Shown: positions 1 to 5,735 of the stretch, one piece after another
Position numbering within the stretch: position 1 is the stretch's first letter
Layout of the letters: each line of letters starts with the position of its first letter
IMG/VR virus record: IMGVR_UViG_3300026120_000007
Location: 1 to 25,922 of that record
Source of the DNA: a virus
DNA length: 25,922 bases
Reading direction: 5' to 3' (one strand)
Notes under the pieces: generated by a model
Seen by the model: only the letters and a program-made list of their open reading frames with translations
Told to the model about the DNA's origin: nothing
The model's database searches: none
Program-made: the position numbers and the translations under genes

Positions 1-269
1 TAGCGGGTGAAGTCCGAGACGTACATGCTCAGAGCGTAGAAAAAGAAATCAGCAGTCCCCTCGGAGGGAATCTCGTCAATGGTGAGGAAGCTCCAAAAAC
101 TCATCTGACTAGAGGGGCGGATAGCACGGAGCTTCTCGTCAAAAGCATTCACTGCGTCTTCCGTAGGATTCTCTGCGATTTCCGCAGCCTCTTTAGCGAG
201 GGCTTCAGCGTGCTCAGAGAAAACAGACAGCTCGTTGACGTAATCTTCGATGGTGTAAATAGTGCTCAT
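1..269 (-). CDS. Hypothetical protein, 3' end beyond the window
   Basis: An open minus-strand frame starts at ATG 269-267 and runs off the left edge after 89 complete codons. It begins MSTIYTIEDYVNELSVFSE and is acidic and helix-rich at first (EALAKEAAEIAENPTED), then more aromatic (SSQMSFWSFL, TADFFFYALSMY). A clear purine-rich ribosome site (AGGAAGGGG, just upstream at 271-279 on the minus strand) supports the start. It lies 43 bases downstream of the RelE-like gene on the same strand and could be co-transcribed with it. I do not recognise the family. The helical acidic start would be compatible with many roles, so no function is assigned. Confidence 0.7.
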   Translation of the reverse strand, partial: MSTIYTIEDYVNELSVFSEHAEALAKEAAEIAENPTEDAVNAFDEKLRAIRPSSQMSFWSFLTIDEIPSEGTADFFFYALSMYVSDFTR

Positions 270-312
270 ACCCCTTCCTATACATGAGCAGCGAAAATGT
301 TAACCACGCACC

Positions 313-720
313 TTATCTGCGCTTTCTCACCACAGGACGCGCACGGCTCACGACACCCTTGTAAACCTTGTTATAGTCCTCGTGAGTACCTATCCAAAGC
401 CAATCCACCCCGTCAGGCTCGCCTTGGTTCTCTATCCCAATGGCTCTGTAGTCAGACTGAGGACCAGACCACCCGACCCTGAACACGTCAGGACGCCCAG
501 AGCTACTGTAGTTCGACACACTAAAATTCCCTTCCCTGTGAGACTTTGTAGGTTTTCCAGCACTCACCCATCTATCGTATGCCTTGTTTGCCGCCTCACG
601 AGCCTCAGGCTTGAGCTTGTTTTGTAGCTTAAAGTAGGTCGTAGCGAAAGCTTCCTCTATCGCATCGGCGGTAGATGTACCCTGCAAGATTGATTTTATG
701 ACGCGCTCAGTACTATTCAT
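313..720 (-). CDS. RelE/ParE-like toxin-fold protein (orphan)
   Basis: 135 residues. The layout seen is an N-terminal helical part (about residues 18-60, with EAREAANKAYDRW), then a short strand with FRVGWSG near residue 81, then DYRAIG, then the C-terminal block DWLWIGTHEDYNKVY near residues 106-120. That order, especially YRA-(I/V)-G followed by W-x-WIG-(S/T)-H-x-x-Y, is what I associate with phage and bacterial RelE/ParE-superfamily proteins, which as toxins cleave ribosome-bound mRNA or poison gyrase. No antitoxin-like partner adjoins it: the next gene on this strand is acidic but not recognisably an antitoxin. Start ATG 720-718 is preceded by the start-proximal motif TATTTAAG with 2-base spacing. 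The C-terminus is very basic (RARPVVRKRR). The fold call is reasonably supported by the motif; toxic activity is inference. Confidence 0.65.
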   Translation of the reverse strand: MNSTERVIKSILQGTSTADAIEEAFATTYFKLQNKLKPEAREAANKAYDRWVSAGKPTKSHREGNFSVSNYSSSGRPDVFRVGWSGPQSDYRAIGIENQGEPDGVDWLWIGTHEDYNKVYKGVVSRARPVVRKRR

Positions 721-722
721 TC

Positions 723-730
723 CTTAAATA
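723..730 (-). promoter_or_regulatory. Start-proximal motif TATTTAAG ahead of the RelE-like gene
   Basis: TATTTAAG lies on the minus strand exactly 2 bases before ATG 720, the same spacing as the TAGTTAAG motif at other starts in this window. It is a variant at the third base. It is proposed as part of a phage promoter lying over the start codon. The adjoining AAGGA could instead be read as a ribosome site, but it would abut the ATG, too close for normal use. Confidence 0.4.
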
Positions 731-746
731 CGTTCTTAGGGGTAAA

Positions 747-2513
747 ATGTACAATGTGGATAGTACCGAAAAACTTACCTATGTCTCCGCCTGTAGCGGT
801 TATGACGGAATCGGATTGGGACTCAAAAGAGTCTTTCCGAATCTTAGAGCCGTCGCTCATGTGGAGATCGAAGCCTTTTGCGCACACAACCTGGTTCAAA
901 AGATGGAACACGGTATCCTGGATCCGTGCCCTGTGTACACGGATATTAAAACCTTCCCATTCCGAGCTTTTCACCGAAAAGTGGGCCTCTTCTCTGCAGG
1001 ATTTCCATGCCAGCCGTTTAGTGTCGCAGGCACAGGCCGAGGGACGGAAGATCCCCGACATCTCTTTCCGTTCATCGCTGAGGGACTCTCAGCTATGCAG
1101 CCCTACTTCGTCCTCCTTGAGAACGTCGACGGGATATTGTCAGCAAAATGCAAAGATCAAGACGGAGCGGAAGATGGAGAGCCTGTGGCTCTCTACGTCC
1201 TTCGAGAGTTGGAGCGCCGAGGTTACATTGCGACGTTCGATATATTCTCAGCGGCTCAAGTCGGTGCGCCCCACCAGCGCAAAAGGGTATTCTTTTTGGC
1301 AGTCCACAGAGACCAACTGTACGGACAGCGCGTTACCGTTCGACAAGCGTTCGTCTCTGCAGCGCAAGCTGTGCGTGATAGACTGCAAAGCGTCTTCTGT
1401 TCTGGTTCAGGATCAGAACAAAGTGTGGTACCTCGTACAGATAGCTCCCACGGGCGTTCAAGGCTCGGAGTCGAACTGGCCAACCCCCCGAGTGAGCTCG
1501 TCGAACGGTCCAAGCGAGAAGGAGATAGCTCAAGGGAACCCGAAAAAGAGGTTGGAGGCGGAGGTTGCTCTGTGGCCAACTCCGACAGTGAGCGGAAACA
1601 ACAACCGAAAGGGGGCGAGCAAGACGTCAGGAGACGGATTAGCGACCAAGGTGAAGAACTGGCCAACCCCAAGTGCGAGGGACTGGAAGGACAGCCCGAA
1701 CATGAGCCAGACGCGGGAAGGAGGGAGAAACCGCGTCGACCAGTTGCCCCGAGCAGTCTTTTCGATGATATGGGAATCGAAGATTTCACAAGAGAAGTAC
1801 GGTACGGTGCCTACCCCTCAAGACCAGGAAAGACTCAGTATGGATGGGAGCCCCCCAGAGTGGTTACGGACGCTATGGAGGACTCCATCAGCTCAGGAGC
1901 CTGGGATAAGCATTTCAAGGCTCGTATGCAAGGACGGGAGTCCTCCGAAGCACAACAAGAGACTTTACGACAAGGAGACTCAGAGGCTGGCTCAGATAGG
2001 ACTTCCTCAGCAGGTTCGCATAGAGGACACTATGGAGGACAATCTGAGCGATCAGGCGGTGGCGGTGTACCGCATAGTGAGCTGGCCAACGCCGAACACG
2101 ATGGACTCGATGGGATCGCGGAGCGAGGATTCGCTGAAGCGGGCGTTGAAGAAGGGCGGATGCCGCAACCTGAAGGACGTAATGACGCATCCGGAGCTTT
2201 ACAGCCTAGAGAGGATGGACGTGAACACGGAAGTTCTCGGGAATCTGATTTTGAACACAGAGGCGGACGTGTTCACGGACATGCTGAAAAGCACGAAGAA
2301 CAAGAACGAAGCGAAGCTGAACCCGAGATGGGAGGAGGTTTTGATGGGATTGCCTGTGGGGTGGACTATGCCAAGCTGTGCATCTCCAGTGACAATCGAG
2401 TTGACGAAGTCCGTTCCTTGGGAAACGGAGTCGTTCCTGCCTGTGCAGAACTTGCTTTCAGACTACTACATAAACGCCTTGAAGCCCAAATTAGAAGAAA
2501 TGTCTCAGATTAA
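747..2513 (+). CDS. dcm: DNA (cytosine-5) methyltransferase
   Basis: 588 residues. It would methylate C5 of cytosine in a specific DNA sequence using S-adenosylmethionine, probably shielding phage DNA from host restriction. Motifs seen: I (VSACSGYDGIGLGL, residues 13-26); IV with the catalytic cysteine in GFPCQPFSVAG (Cys88); VI (ENV, residues 125-127); VIII (QVGAPHQRKRVFFLAV, residues 171-186); and X near the C-terminus (LGNGVVPACAELAF, residues 558-571). The stretch between VIII and X (about 190-545), where the target-recognition domain belongs, is strongly hydrophilic and repetitive, with four LANP/VANS/LANA-type repeats. The whole gene is also open in the +1 frame. Start ATG 747 follows TTAGGGGTAAA. 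No partner endonuclease is visible, so this looks like an orphan methylase. The target sequence cannot be read from the protein. Confidence 0.92.
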   Translation: MYNVDSTEKLTYVSACSGYDGIGLGLKRVFPNLRAVAHVEIEAFCAHNLVQKMEHGILDPCPVYTDIKTFPFRAFHRKVGLFSAGFPCQPFSVAGTGRGTEDPRHLFPFIAEGLSAMQPYFVLLENVDGILSAKCKDQDGAEDGEPVALYVLRELERRGYIATFDIFSAAQVGAPHQRKRVFFLAVHRDQLYGQRVTVRQAFVSAAQAVRDRLQSVFCSGSGSEQSVVPRTDSSHGRSRLGVELANPPSELVERSKREGDSSREPEKEVGGGGCSVANSDSERKQQPKGGEQDVRRRISDQGEELANPKCEGLEGQPEHEPDAGRREKPRRPVAPSSLFDDMGIEDFTREVRYGAYPSRPGKTQYGWEPPRVVTDAMEDSISSGAWDKHFKARMQGRESSEAQQETLRQGDSEAGSDRTSSAGSHRGHYGGQSERSGGGGVPHSELANAEHDGLDGIAERGFAEAGVEEGRMPQPEGRNDASGALQPREDGREHGSSRESDFEHRGGRVHGHAEKHEEQERSEAEPEMGGGFDGIACGVDYAKLCISSDNRVDEVRSLGNGVVPACAELAFRLLHKRLEAQIRRNVSD

Positions 2514-2661
2514 ACAGCTTACAGAAGAAAACGAGAAACTCAGGGAGCTTCTTGCCTCTACGATAAAGGGGATTGAGTCTCTTCAAGAAGAGGGTGACCC
2601 CAATGCTGAGAAGCTCATGGGAGTACTTGAGGCCGAGTACGAGAAGCTTGGGCTAGAATAG
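754..2661 (+). CDS. Overlapping +1-frame ORF inside the methylase gene (possible overprinted protein)
   Basis: 635 codons without a stop, in the +1 frame relative to the methylase and covering almost all of it. It contains five repeats of the form NWPTP/LWPTPT/LWRTPSA/SWPTPN (nt 1477, 1573, 1660, about 1876 and 2083). It also has a block LNPRWEEVLMGLPVGWTMPS (nt 2317-2376) and an early block DFHASR in the +1 reading of the catalytic GFPCQPFS site. From memory, WPTPT...RKGAS...SGDGLAT and LNPxWVExLMGxPxGWT occur in phage proteins annotated as methylase-related, which argues that this frame is or was translated. The 3' end (nt 2500-2661) is a conventional coiled-coil coding segment lying mostly beyond the methylase stop. 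The first third does not look like ordinary protein, and no convincing ribosome site precedes ATG 754. It could be a separate product, a frameshift product of the methylase, or a decaying relic. Confidence 0.4.
   Translation: MWIVPKNLPMSPPVAVMTESDWDSKESFRILEPSLMWRSKPFAHTTWFKRWNTVSWIRALCTRILKPSHSELFTEKWASSLQDFHASRLVSQAQAEGRKIPDISFRSSLRDSQLCSPTSSSLRTSTGYCQQNAKIKTERKMESLWLSTSFESWSAEVTLRRSIYSQRLKSVRPTSAKGYSFWQSTETNCTDSALPFDKRSSLQRKLCVIDCKASSVLVQDQNKVWYLVQIAPTGVQGSESNWPTPRVSSSNGPSEKEIAQGNPKKRLEAEVALWPTPTVSGNNNRKGASKTSGDGLATKVKNWPTPSARDWKDSPNMSQTREGGRNRVDQLPRAVFSMIWESKISQEKYGTVPTPQDQERLSMDGSPPEWLRTLWRTPSAQEPGISISRLVCKDGSPPKHNKRLYDKETQRLAQIGLPQQVRIEDTMEDNLSDQAVAVYRIVSWPTPNTMDSMGSRSEDSLKRALKKGGCRNLKDVMTHPELYSLERMDVNTEVLGNLILNTEADVFTDMLKSTKNKNEAKLNPRWEEVLMGLPVGWTMPSCASPVTIELTKSVPWETESFLPVQNLLSDYYINALKPKLEEMSQIKQLTEENEKLRELLASTIKGIESLQEEGDPNAEKLMGVLEAEYEKLGLE
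2500..2661 (+). CDS. Small coiled-coil protein (or C-terminal part of the overlapping ORF)
   Basis: 53 residues starting at ATG 2500, overlapping the last 14 bases of the methylase in the +1 frame. The sequence is one amphipathic heptad-type helix: MSQIKQLTEENEKLRELL, then a short loop with EEGDPNAEKL, then EAEYEKLGLE. AGAAG just upstream is a weak ribosome site, so translation coupled to the methylase is likely. There is no stop between this ORF and the long +1 frame upstream, so it could also be the C-terminus of a longer protein. Short coiled coils with a DPNAEKL turn are common in small phage proteins, but no function is recognisable. The 3' end overlaps the convergent gene at 2653-2883 by 9 bases. 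Confidence 0.6.
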   Translation: MSQIKQLTEENEKLRELLASTIKGIESLQEEGDPNAEKLMGVLEAEYEKLGLE

Positions 2662-2883
2662 CTCCATTTGTTCAGCACCGTCATCCTTGGGAGGTTCGGG
2701 CAGTGCGACTTCGACTCTTCCCTTAACGTTTCGCCTTGCGTTAGAGATCCTCCAAGGGGCAGGATTACCAGATCCTGCTTGATACGCAGCAATCTTCCAA
2801 CTTAATGAGCCGAGGGCTTTGGCGGGGGACGAGGCTGTAGTTACGTACTCCCTCCCGTTGTGGCGTACCATGTAAACTTCCAT
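2653..2883 (-). CDS. Small hypothetical protein with a C-terminal clamp-binding-like motif
   Basis: 76 residues, starting MEVYMVRHNGREYVTTASSP. The first half looks like a small beta-sheet domain (MVRHNGREYVTTASSPAKAL, then WKIAAYQ). The tail is polar and proline-rich and ends GAEQMELF. The last five residues, QMELF, fit the bacterial sliding-clamp binding consensus QLxLF with Met for Leu, and they sit at the extreme C-terminus where such motifs often occur. The start is supported by TAGTTAG three bases upstream and by an exact TATAAATA 13 bases upstream of the ATG, on this strand. It is divergent from the tape measure gene, sharing a 23-base spacer. A role around the replication or late-transcription clamp is inference from the motif alone. 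Confidence 0.65.
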   Translation of the reverse strand: MEVYMVRHNGREYVTTASSPAKALGSLSWKIAAYQAGSGNPAPWRISNARRNVKGRVEVALPEPPKDDGAEQMELF

Positions 2884-2886
2884 GCG

Positions 2887-2893
2887 CTAACTA
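2887..2893 (-). promoter_or_regulatory. Start-proximal motif TAGTTAG
   Basis: TAGTTAG lies on the minus strand 3 bases before ATG 2883. The TAGTTA core is at the same distance from the start codon as in the exact TAGTTAAG-N2 copies. Here the next gene upstream is divergent, so the motif cannot be serving to stop upstream translation. Confidence 0.45.
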
Positions 2894-2896
2894 CTG

Positions 2897-2904
2897 TATT
2901 TATA
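2897..2904. promoter_or_regulatory. TATTTATA (+) / TATAAATA (-) element between divergent genes
   Basis: On the plus strand TATTTATA sits 2 bases before the tape measure ATG (2907), in the place TAGTTAAG occupies elsewhere. Read on the minus strand it is TATAAATA, identical to the T4 late promoter core, 13 bases before ATG 2883. It is the only TATAAATA I found by eye in the window. One element could serve both genes. Chance occurrence in an AT-rich spacer cannot be excluded. Confidence 0.4.
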
Positions 2905-2906
2905 CC

Positions 2907-5735
2907 ATGGCTATCGAAGACGAACTTAAAAGTACCATGCAGGCGCTCAAGGACTACTCCAAGTCCATCGCCGAGAGTACTGAGGCTATGCACAAGTCCA
3001 TGTCAGGAAGTACTAGCCAAGTTTCGGCGCTGACTAAACAGCTCAAGAAAAAGAAGACTGAGGAGGAGGCGAGCAATGTACGAACGAAGGCTTATTCCAA
3101 ACACCTCAAGCAGAGCGTAAAATACCTCAAGCAGGGCGTAAAGGCTTACTTTGACATGAATAGGGCGGCAATGCAGGCGTCCACAAACCTTGCGAACAGA
3201 AGCAGGATGTTCGAGTCAGCGATGCACACCCAGCTCGCGCTAGGTACCAGCATACAAGAATCAGCTACAGCTCAGCGTGCGCTTGTTGATTTAGGTCTTG
3301 AGACTAGGGACACTTACACGGAAATGCTTCACGTGAGTTCCATGCTTACGGCAGGGTTCGAGGTGCAGGCAAACACAACGGCTAGACTCGCTCTACAAGC
3401 GGACGCGGCAGGCACGAGCTTTGAGCGCATGGGCGACATCGTCTCAGGCATAGCCCAGGCAACCTCTGTATCAGCAGAGAAGTCAGCAGACTTCTTAGCG
3501 AACATGACAAAGAGTGCGTCTTTACTTTCGGGTAATGTAAGCAACGTGAACGCCCAAGTAAAAGAGCTGTCAGCCCTGCAGGAGGCTTTCCGTAGCGTGG
3601 GGATCGAGGATAACTCTTTAATGGACTTTGCGCAGAACCTCCAATCAGGCAAAAACACTGAGTTCATGCTTACGTTCAAGACAGGAGCGGGCAGTACGTT
3701 CAGTCCTGAACGTATGGTAGCAGGAATTGAAACGCTTGCTTCGCGTGTACGTTCTGTGCCTGAATCTTTGAAGCGTACGGTCGCAGAACAGCTCAGCAGC
3801 TCGTTCAACATCCCTGCTGAACTCATACTTGCAAAAGCCACGTATAGCAACCAGATGTCGGAAGAACTCAAGACGATTAGAGAGCGTATAAAGGAAGAGA
3901 CAAAGCTTAAATCGCTAAGGGAAGGGTTCAACGAACAGATGGGTCAGCTGGGTAAAGTATGGGAGCAACTCAAGAATAGGGTAGGAACTCTGCTTGCTGT
4001 AGGTCTCGAACCGTTGGCGAAGGTATTGGTTAAAGTAGGCACCGCTGTGAACGACCTTCTAGGCGGGCTTATAGACAGCTTGCAGAAGGAAGACGGGGCG
4101 ATGCGGAAGATCGTGGATTCGGTCTCTTCCGTGGTGGGAGGTATTGTAGCTCTGGGCGCCGCCCTTGGTACTCTCGCTGGGGGGCTTTCTGGGCTTCCTG
4201 GGTTGTTTGGAGGGCTTTCTAAGTTGCTCGGAGCGGGAGGCAAGAAAGGAGGGCTTCTTTCTGGGTTGTTTGGAGCGGGAGGCAAGAAAGGAGGTATGCT
4301 CGGCGTCCCTGGTGCAACTAAAAGCAAGGGCGGGGCGTTAGCCCGATTCGGCAAAGGAATGAAGGGAAAAGGTTTCCTCGGAGCAGGTATAGGGCTGGTT
4401 GCTGGAGGAGGTTTAGAAGGCCTCATAGGCGGGTACCTCCTTGAGCGAGGTGGAGCATACGCTATTGATAAGCTTACATCGATCGCTACCAAGTCTGCCA
4501 CCAAAGCAGCACAGAAGACAGCAACGCGCTTCGTAGCGCGTTCAGCACTTCAGTTGCTGAAGAACCCTGCGGTTCTGGCTACCGCTGCCTACGGCTATTC
4601 CGCTTTCAAACTTGCAGAGACCTTTATGACCGCAGGCAAAGGCAAGAAGGTAGAGGCCTCAAGCTTTGCAACAAGCGGGTACTTTGAGTCAGACGCCCTC
4701 CAGCGAGCAATCAAAAACAAGGCTTTAGACGTTCAAATGGGCGCCCAGCTCGCCCCAGGTGAGAGGGGGTACACTGAAGGGTTTCACCCTATAAAAGGGT
4801 TTGGGCAGAGTGCTACAGAGATGTACCGCGCCGTTGTTACGCGTGACCTTGACGAATACAAAAAAGAGCGTGCCGTCGAAAGAAGGGGACAAGAACTTGC
4901 CGCCGTCAAGGCAGCTATCCAAGAAGCACCTGCTACTGTATCTAATAGCGAGCTAGAGGAACTCACTGCGATGTCTGTTCGTGCAAGCAAGCTGAGGCTC
5001 GGCACGAGCGATACGGACGAGAGGTATAGCAGGCTGCTTGGCCTTCGACGACAGGCTGATTACGGTACTGACGAAGTAATGGCGCAGTTCAAGGAGCTTC
5101 AGGGCGTTGCTATGAGTCGCCTCCTGACTGAAGAAGGGTGGGAAGGCGAAGGCGCTGATTTCCGCCTTGTAGCGGCTGATTACATAAAGAAAAACCCAGA
5201 CTTCATCAAGGGTTATGAGGATAAGAAACTAGACACAGGTTCTCAGCAAGCAATGGTGTCTGCTATAATGGGCATAAGCGAGAACCGCCGTATGACTGGT
5301 GCTGGCAGGCTGGCGACGGCAGACTTCCTTAAAAAGGTTGGTGTTAAGTTCAAAGATGGGGCGATGATCGTGGACGAAGAAGGTCGCCCTGTTATCCAGA
5401 CCTCTCTGACGCAAAGCCAGGTAAAGGATCGCTACCAGGCAGCCTTAGAGTGGTCAGAAGCGCGTATTATGCGCCAAAACGCAAACGAAACGCTACGCCT
5501 CCAAAGAGGTCTCCTTTCGATAGAAGAGGAAGCTTTAATGATTCAGCGCAAGCAGCAGGCGGATATGATACAAGGTATCCGACATGTGAGCGAGACGATA
5601 GACCTTACTGAGGCTAAAAAGAAGGCGCTAGAGGAGAGTAAAATAAAAATAGAAAAGCAACGTGAAGACATCCGAAACTTCAACGAAGGCTTAAACCAGT
5701 GGCAAACAGTCACAAAGCCCACCCCCGTTATATGA
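2907..5735 (+). CDS. Tail tape measure protein
   Basis: 942 residues. The tape measure fills the tail tube lumen during assembly and sets its length. Evidence: long helical, Ala/Ser/Gln-rich N-terminal half with heptads; a central glycine-rich hydrophobic stretch (about residues 405-515, including VVGGIVALGAALGTLAGGLS) typical of the membrane-interacting part; then a long polar helical C-terminal part. Length and composition fit T4 gp29-type proteins. Using the usual rule of about 1.5 Å per residue, the tail would be roughly 140 nm. The hydrophobic region holds a repeated GAGGKKGG segment encoded by two identical 23-base DNA copies. The next gene, a baseplate/tube-cap-like protein, overlaps it by ATGA. 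The start carries the TATTTATA motif and no Shine-Dalgarno sequence. Confidence 0.9.
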   Translation: MAIEDELKSTMQALKDYSKSIAESTEAMHKSMSGSTSQVSALTKQLKKKKTEEEASNVRTKAYSKHLKQSVKYLKQGVKAYFDMNRAAMQASTNLANRSRMFESAMHTQLALGTSIQESATAQRALVDLGLETRDTYTEMLHVSSMLTAGFEVQANTTARLALQADAAGTSFERMGDIVSGIAQATSVSAEKSADFLANMTKSASLLSGNVSNVNAQVKELSALQEAFRSVGIEDNSLMDFAQNLQSGKNTEFMLTFKTGAGSTFSPERMVAGIETLASRVRSVPESLKRTVAEQLSSSFNIPAELILAKATYSNQMSEELKTIRERIKEETKLKSLREGFNEQMGQLGKVWEQLKNRVGTLLAVGLEPLAKVLVKVGTAVNDLLGGLIDSLQKEDGAMRKIVDSVSSVVGGIVALGAALGTLAGGLSGLPGLFGGLSKLLGAGGKKGGLLSGLFGAGGKKGGMLGVPGATKSKGGALARFGKGMKGKGFLGAGIGLVAGGGLEGLIGGYLLERGGAYAIDKLTSIATKSATKAAQKTATRFVARSALQLLKNPAVLATAAYGYSAFKLAETFMTAGKGKKVEASSFATSGYFESDALQRAIKNKALDVQMGAQLAPGERGYTEGFHPIKGFGQSATEMYRAVVTRDLDEYKKERAVERRGQELAAVKAAIQEAPATVSNSELEELTAMSVRASKLRLGTSDTDERYSRLLGLRRQADYGTDEVMAQFKELQGVAMSRLLTEEGWEGEGADFRLVAADYIKKNPDFIKGYEDKKLDTGSQQAMVSAIMGISENRRMTGAGRLATADFLKKVGVKFKDGAMIVDEEGRPVIQTSLTQSQVKDRYQAALEWSEARIMRQNANETLRLQRGLLSIEEEALMIQRKQQADMIQGIRHVSETIDLTEAKKKALEESKIKIEKQREDIRNFNEGLNQWQTVTKPTPVI
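4230..4294 (+). repeat. 23-base direct repeat in the tape measure gene
   Basis: Two identical 23-base copies (4230-4252 and 4272-4294), each encoding GAGGKKGG, are spaced 42 bases apart, a multiple of three. The bases between and before them are also similar (ctgggttgtttggag occurs twice). This looks like an in-frame duplication of about 14 residues in the hydrophobic core, which would change tail length slightly. Confidence 0.75.

Noticed and set aside
717-1061. Minus-strand ORF of 114 codons over the methylase start
   Set aside because: It is antisense to the conserved motif I-IV region, has no ribosome site and has no protein-like features.
1256-1789. Minus-strand ORF of 177 codons inside the methylase
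   Set aside because: It is Ser/Pro/Leu-rich shadow sequence of a biased gene. Unlike the +1 frame it shows no recognisable motif.
2500-2513. Sequencing frameshift as the explanation for the methylase/+1 ORF pair
   Set aside because: The zero frame alone carries all methylase motifs including the C-terminal GNGVVPA, so no indel is needed to restore the enzyme.
3329-4504. Two long minus-strand ORFs under the tape measure gene
   Set aside because: Their composition (Ser/Pro-rich) is the complement of the Ala/Gly-rich helical tape measure, and no start signal precedes them.
4791-4799. ctataaaag as a promoter
   Set aside because: It is inside the tape measure coding sequence, with no gene start downstream on that strand.
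5699-5731. Upstream start for the baseplate-like gene
   Set aside because: It would overlap the tape measure by 37 bases. ATG 5732 makes the ATGA overlap common in this genome.
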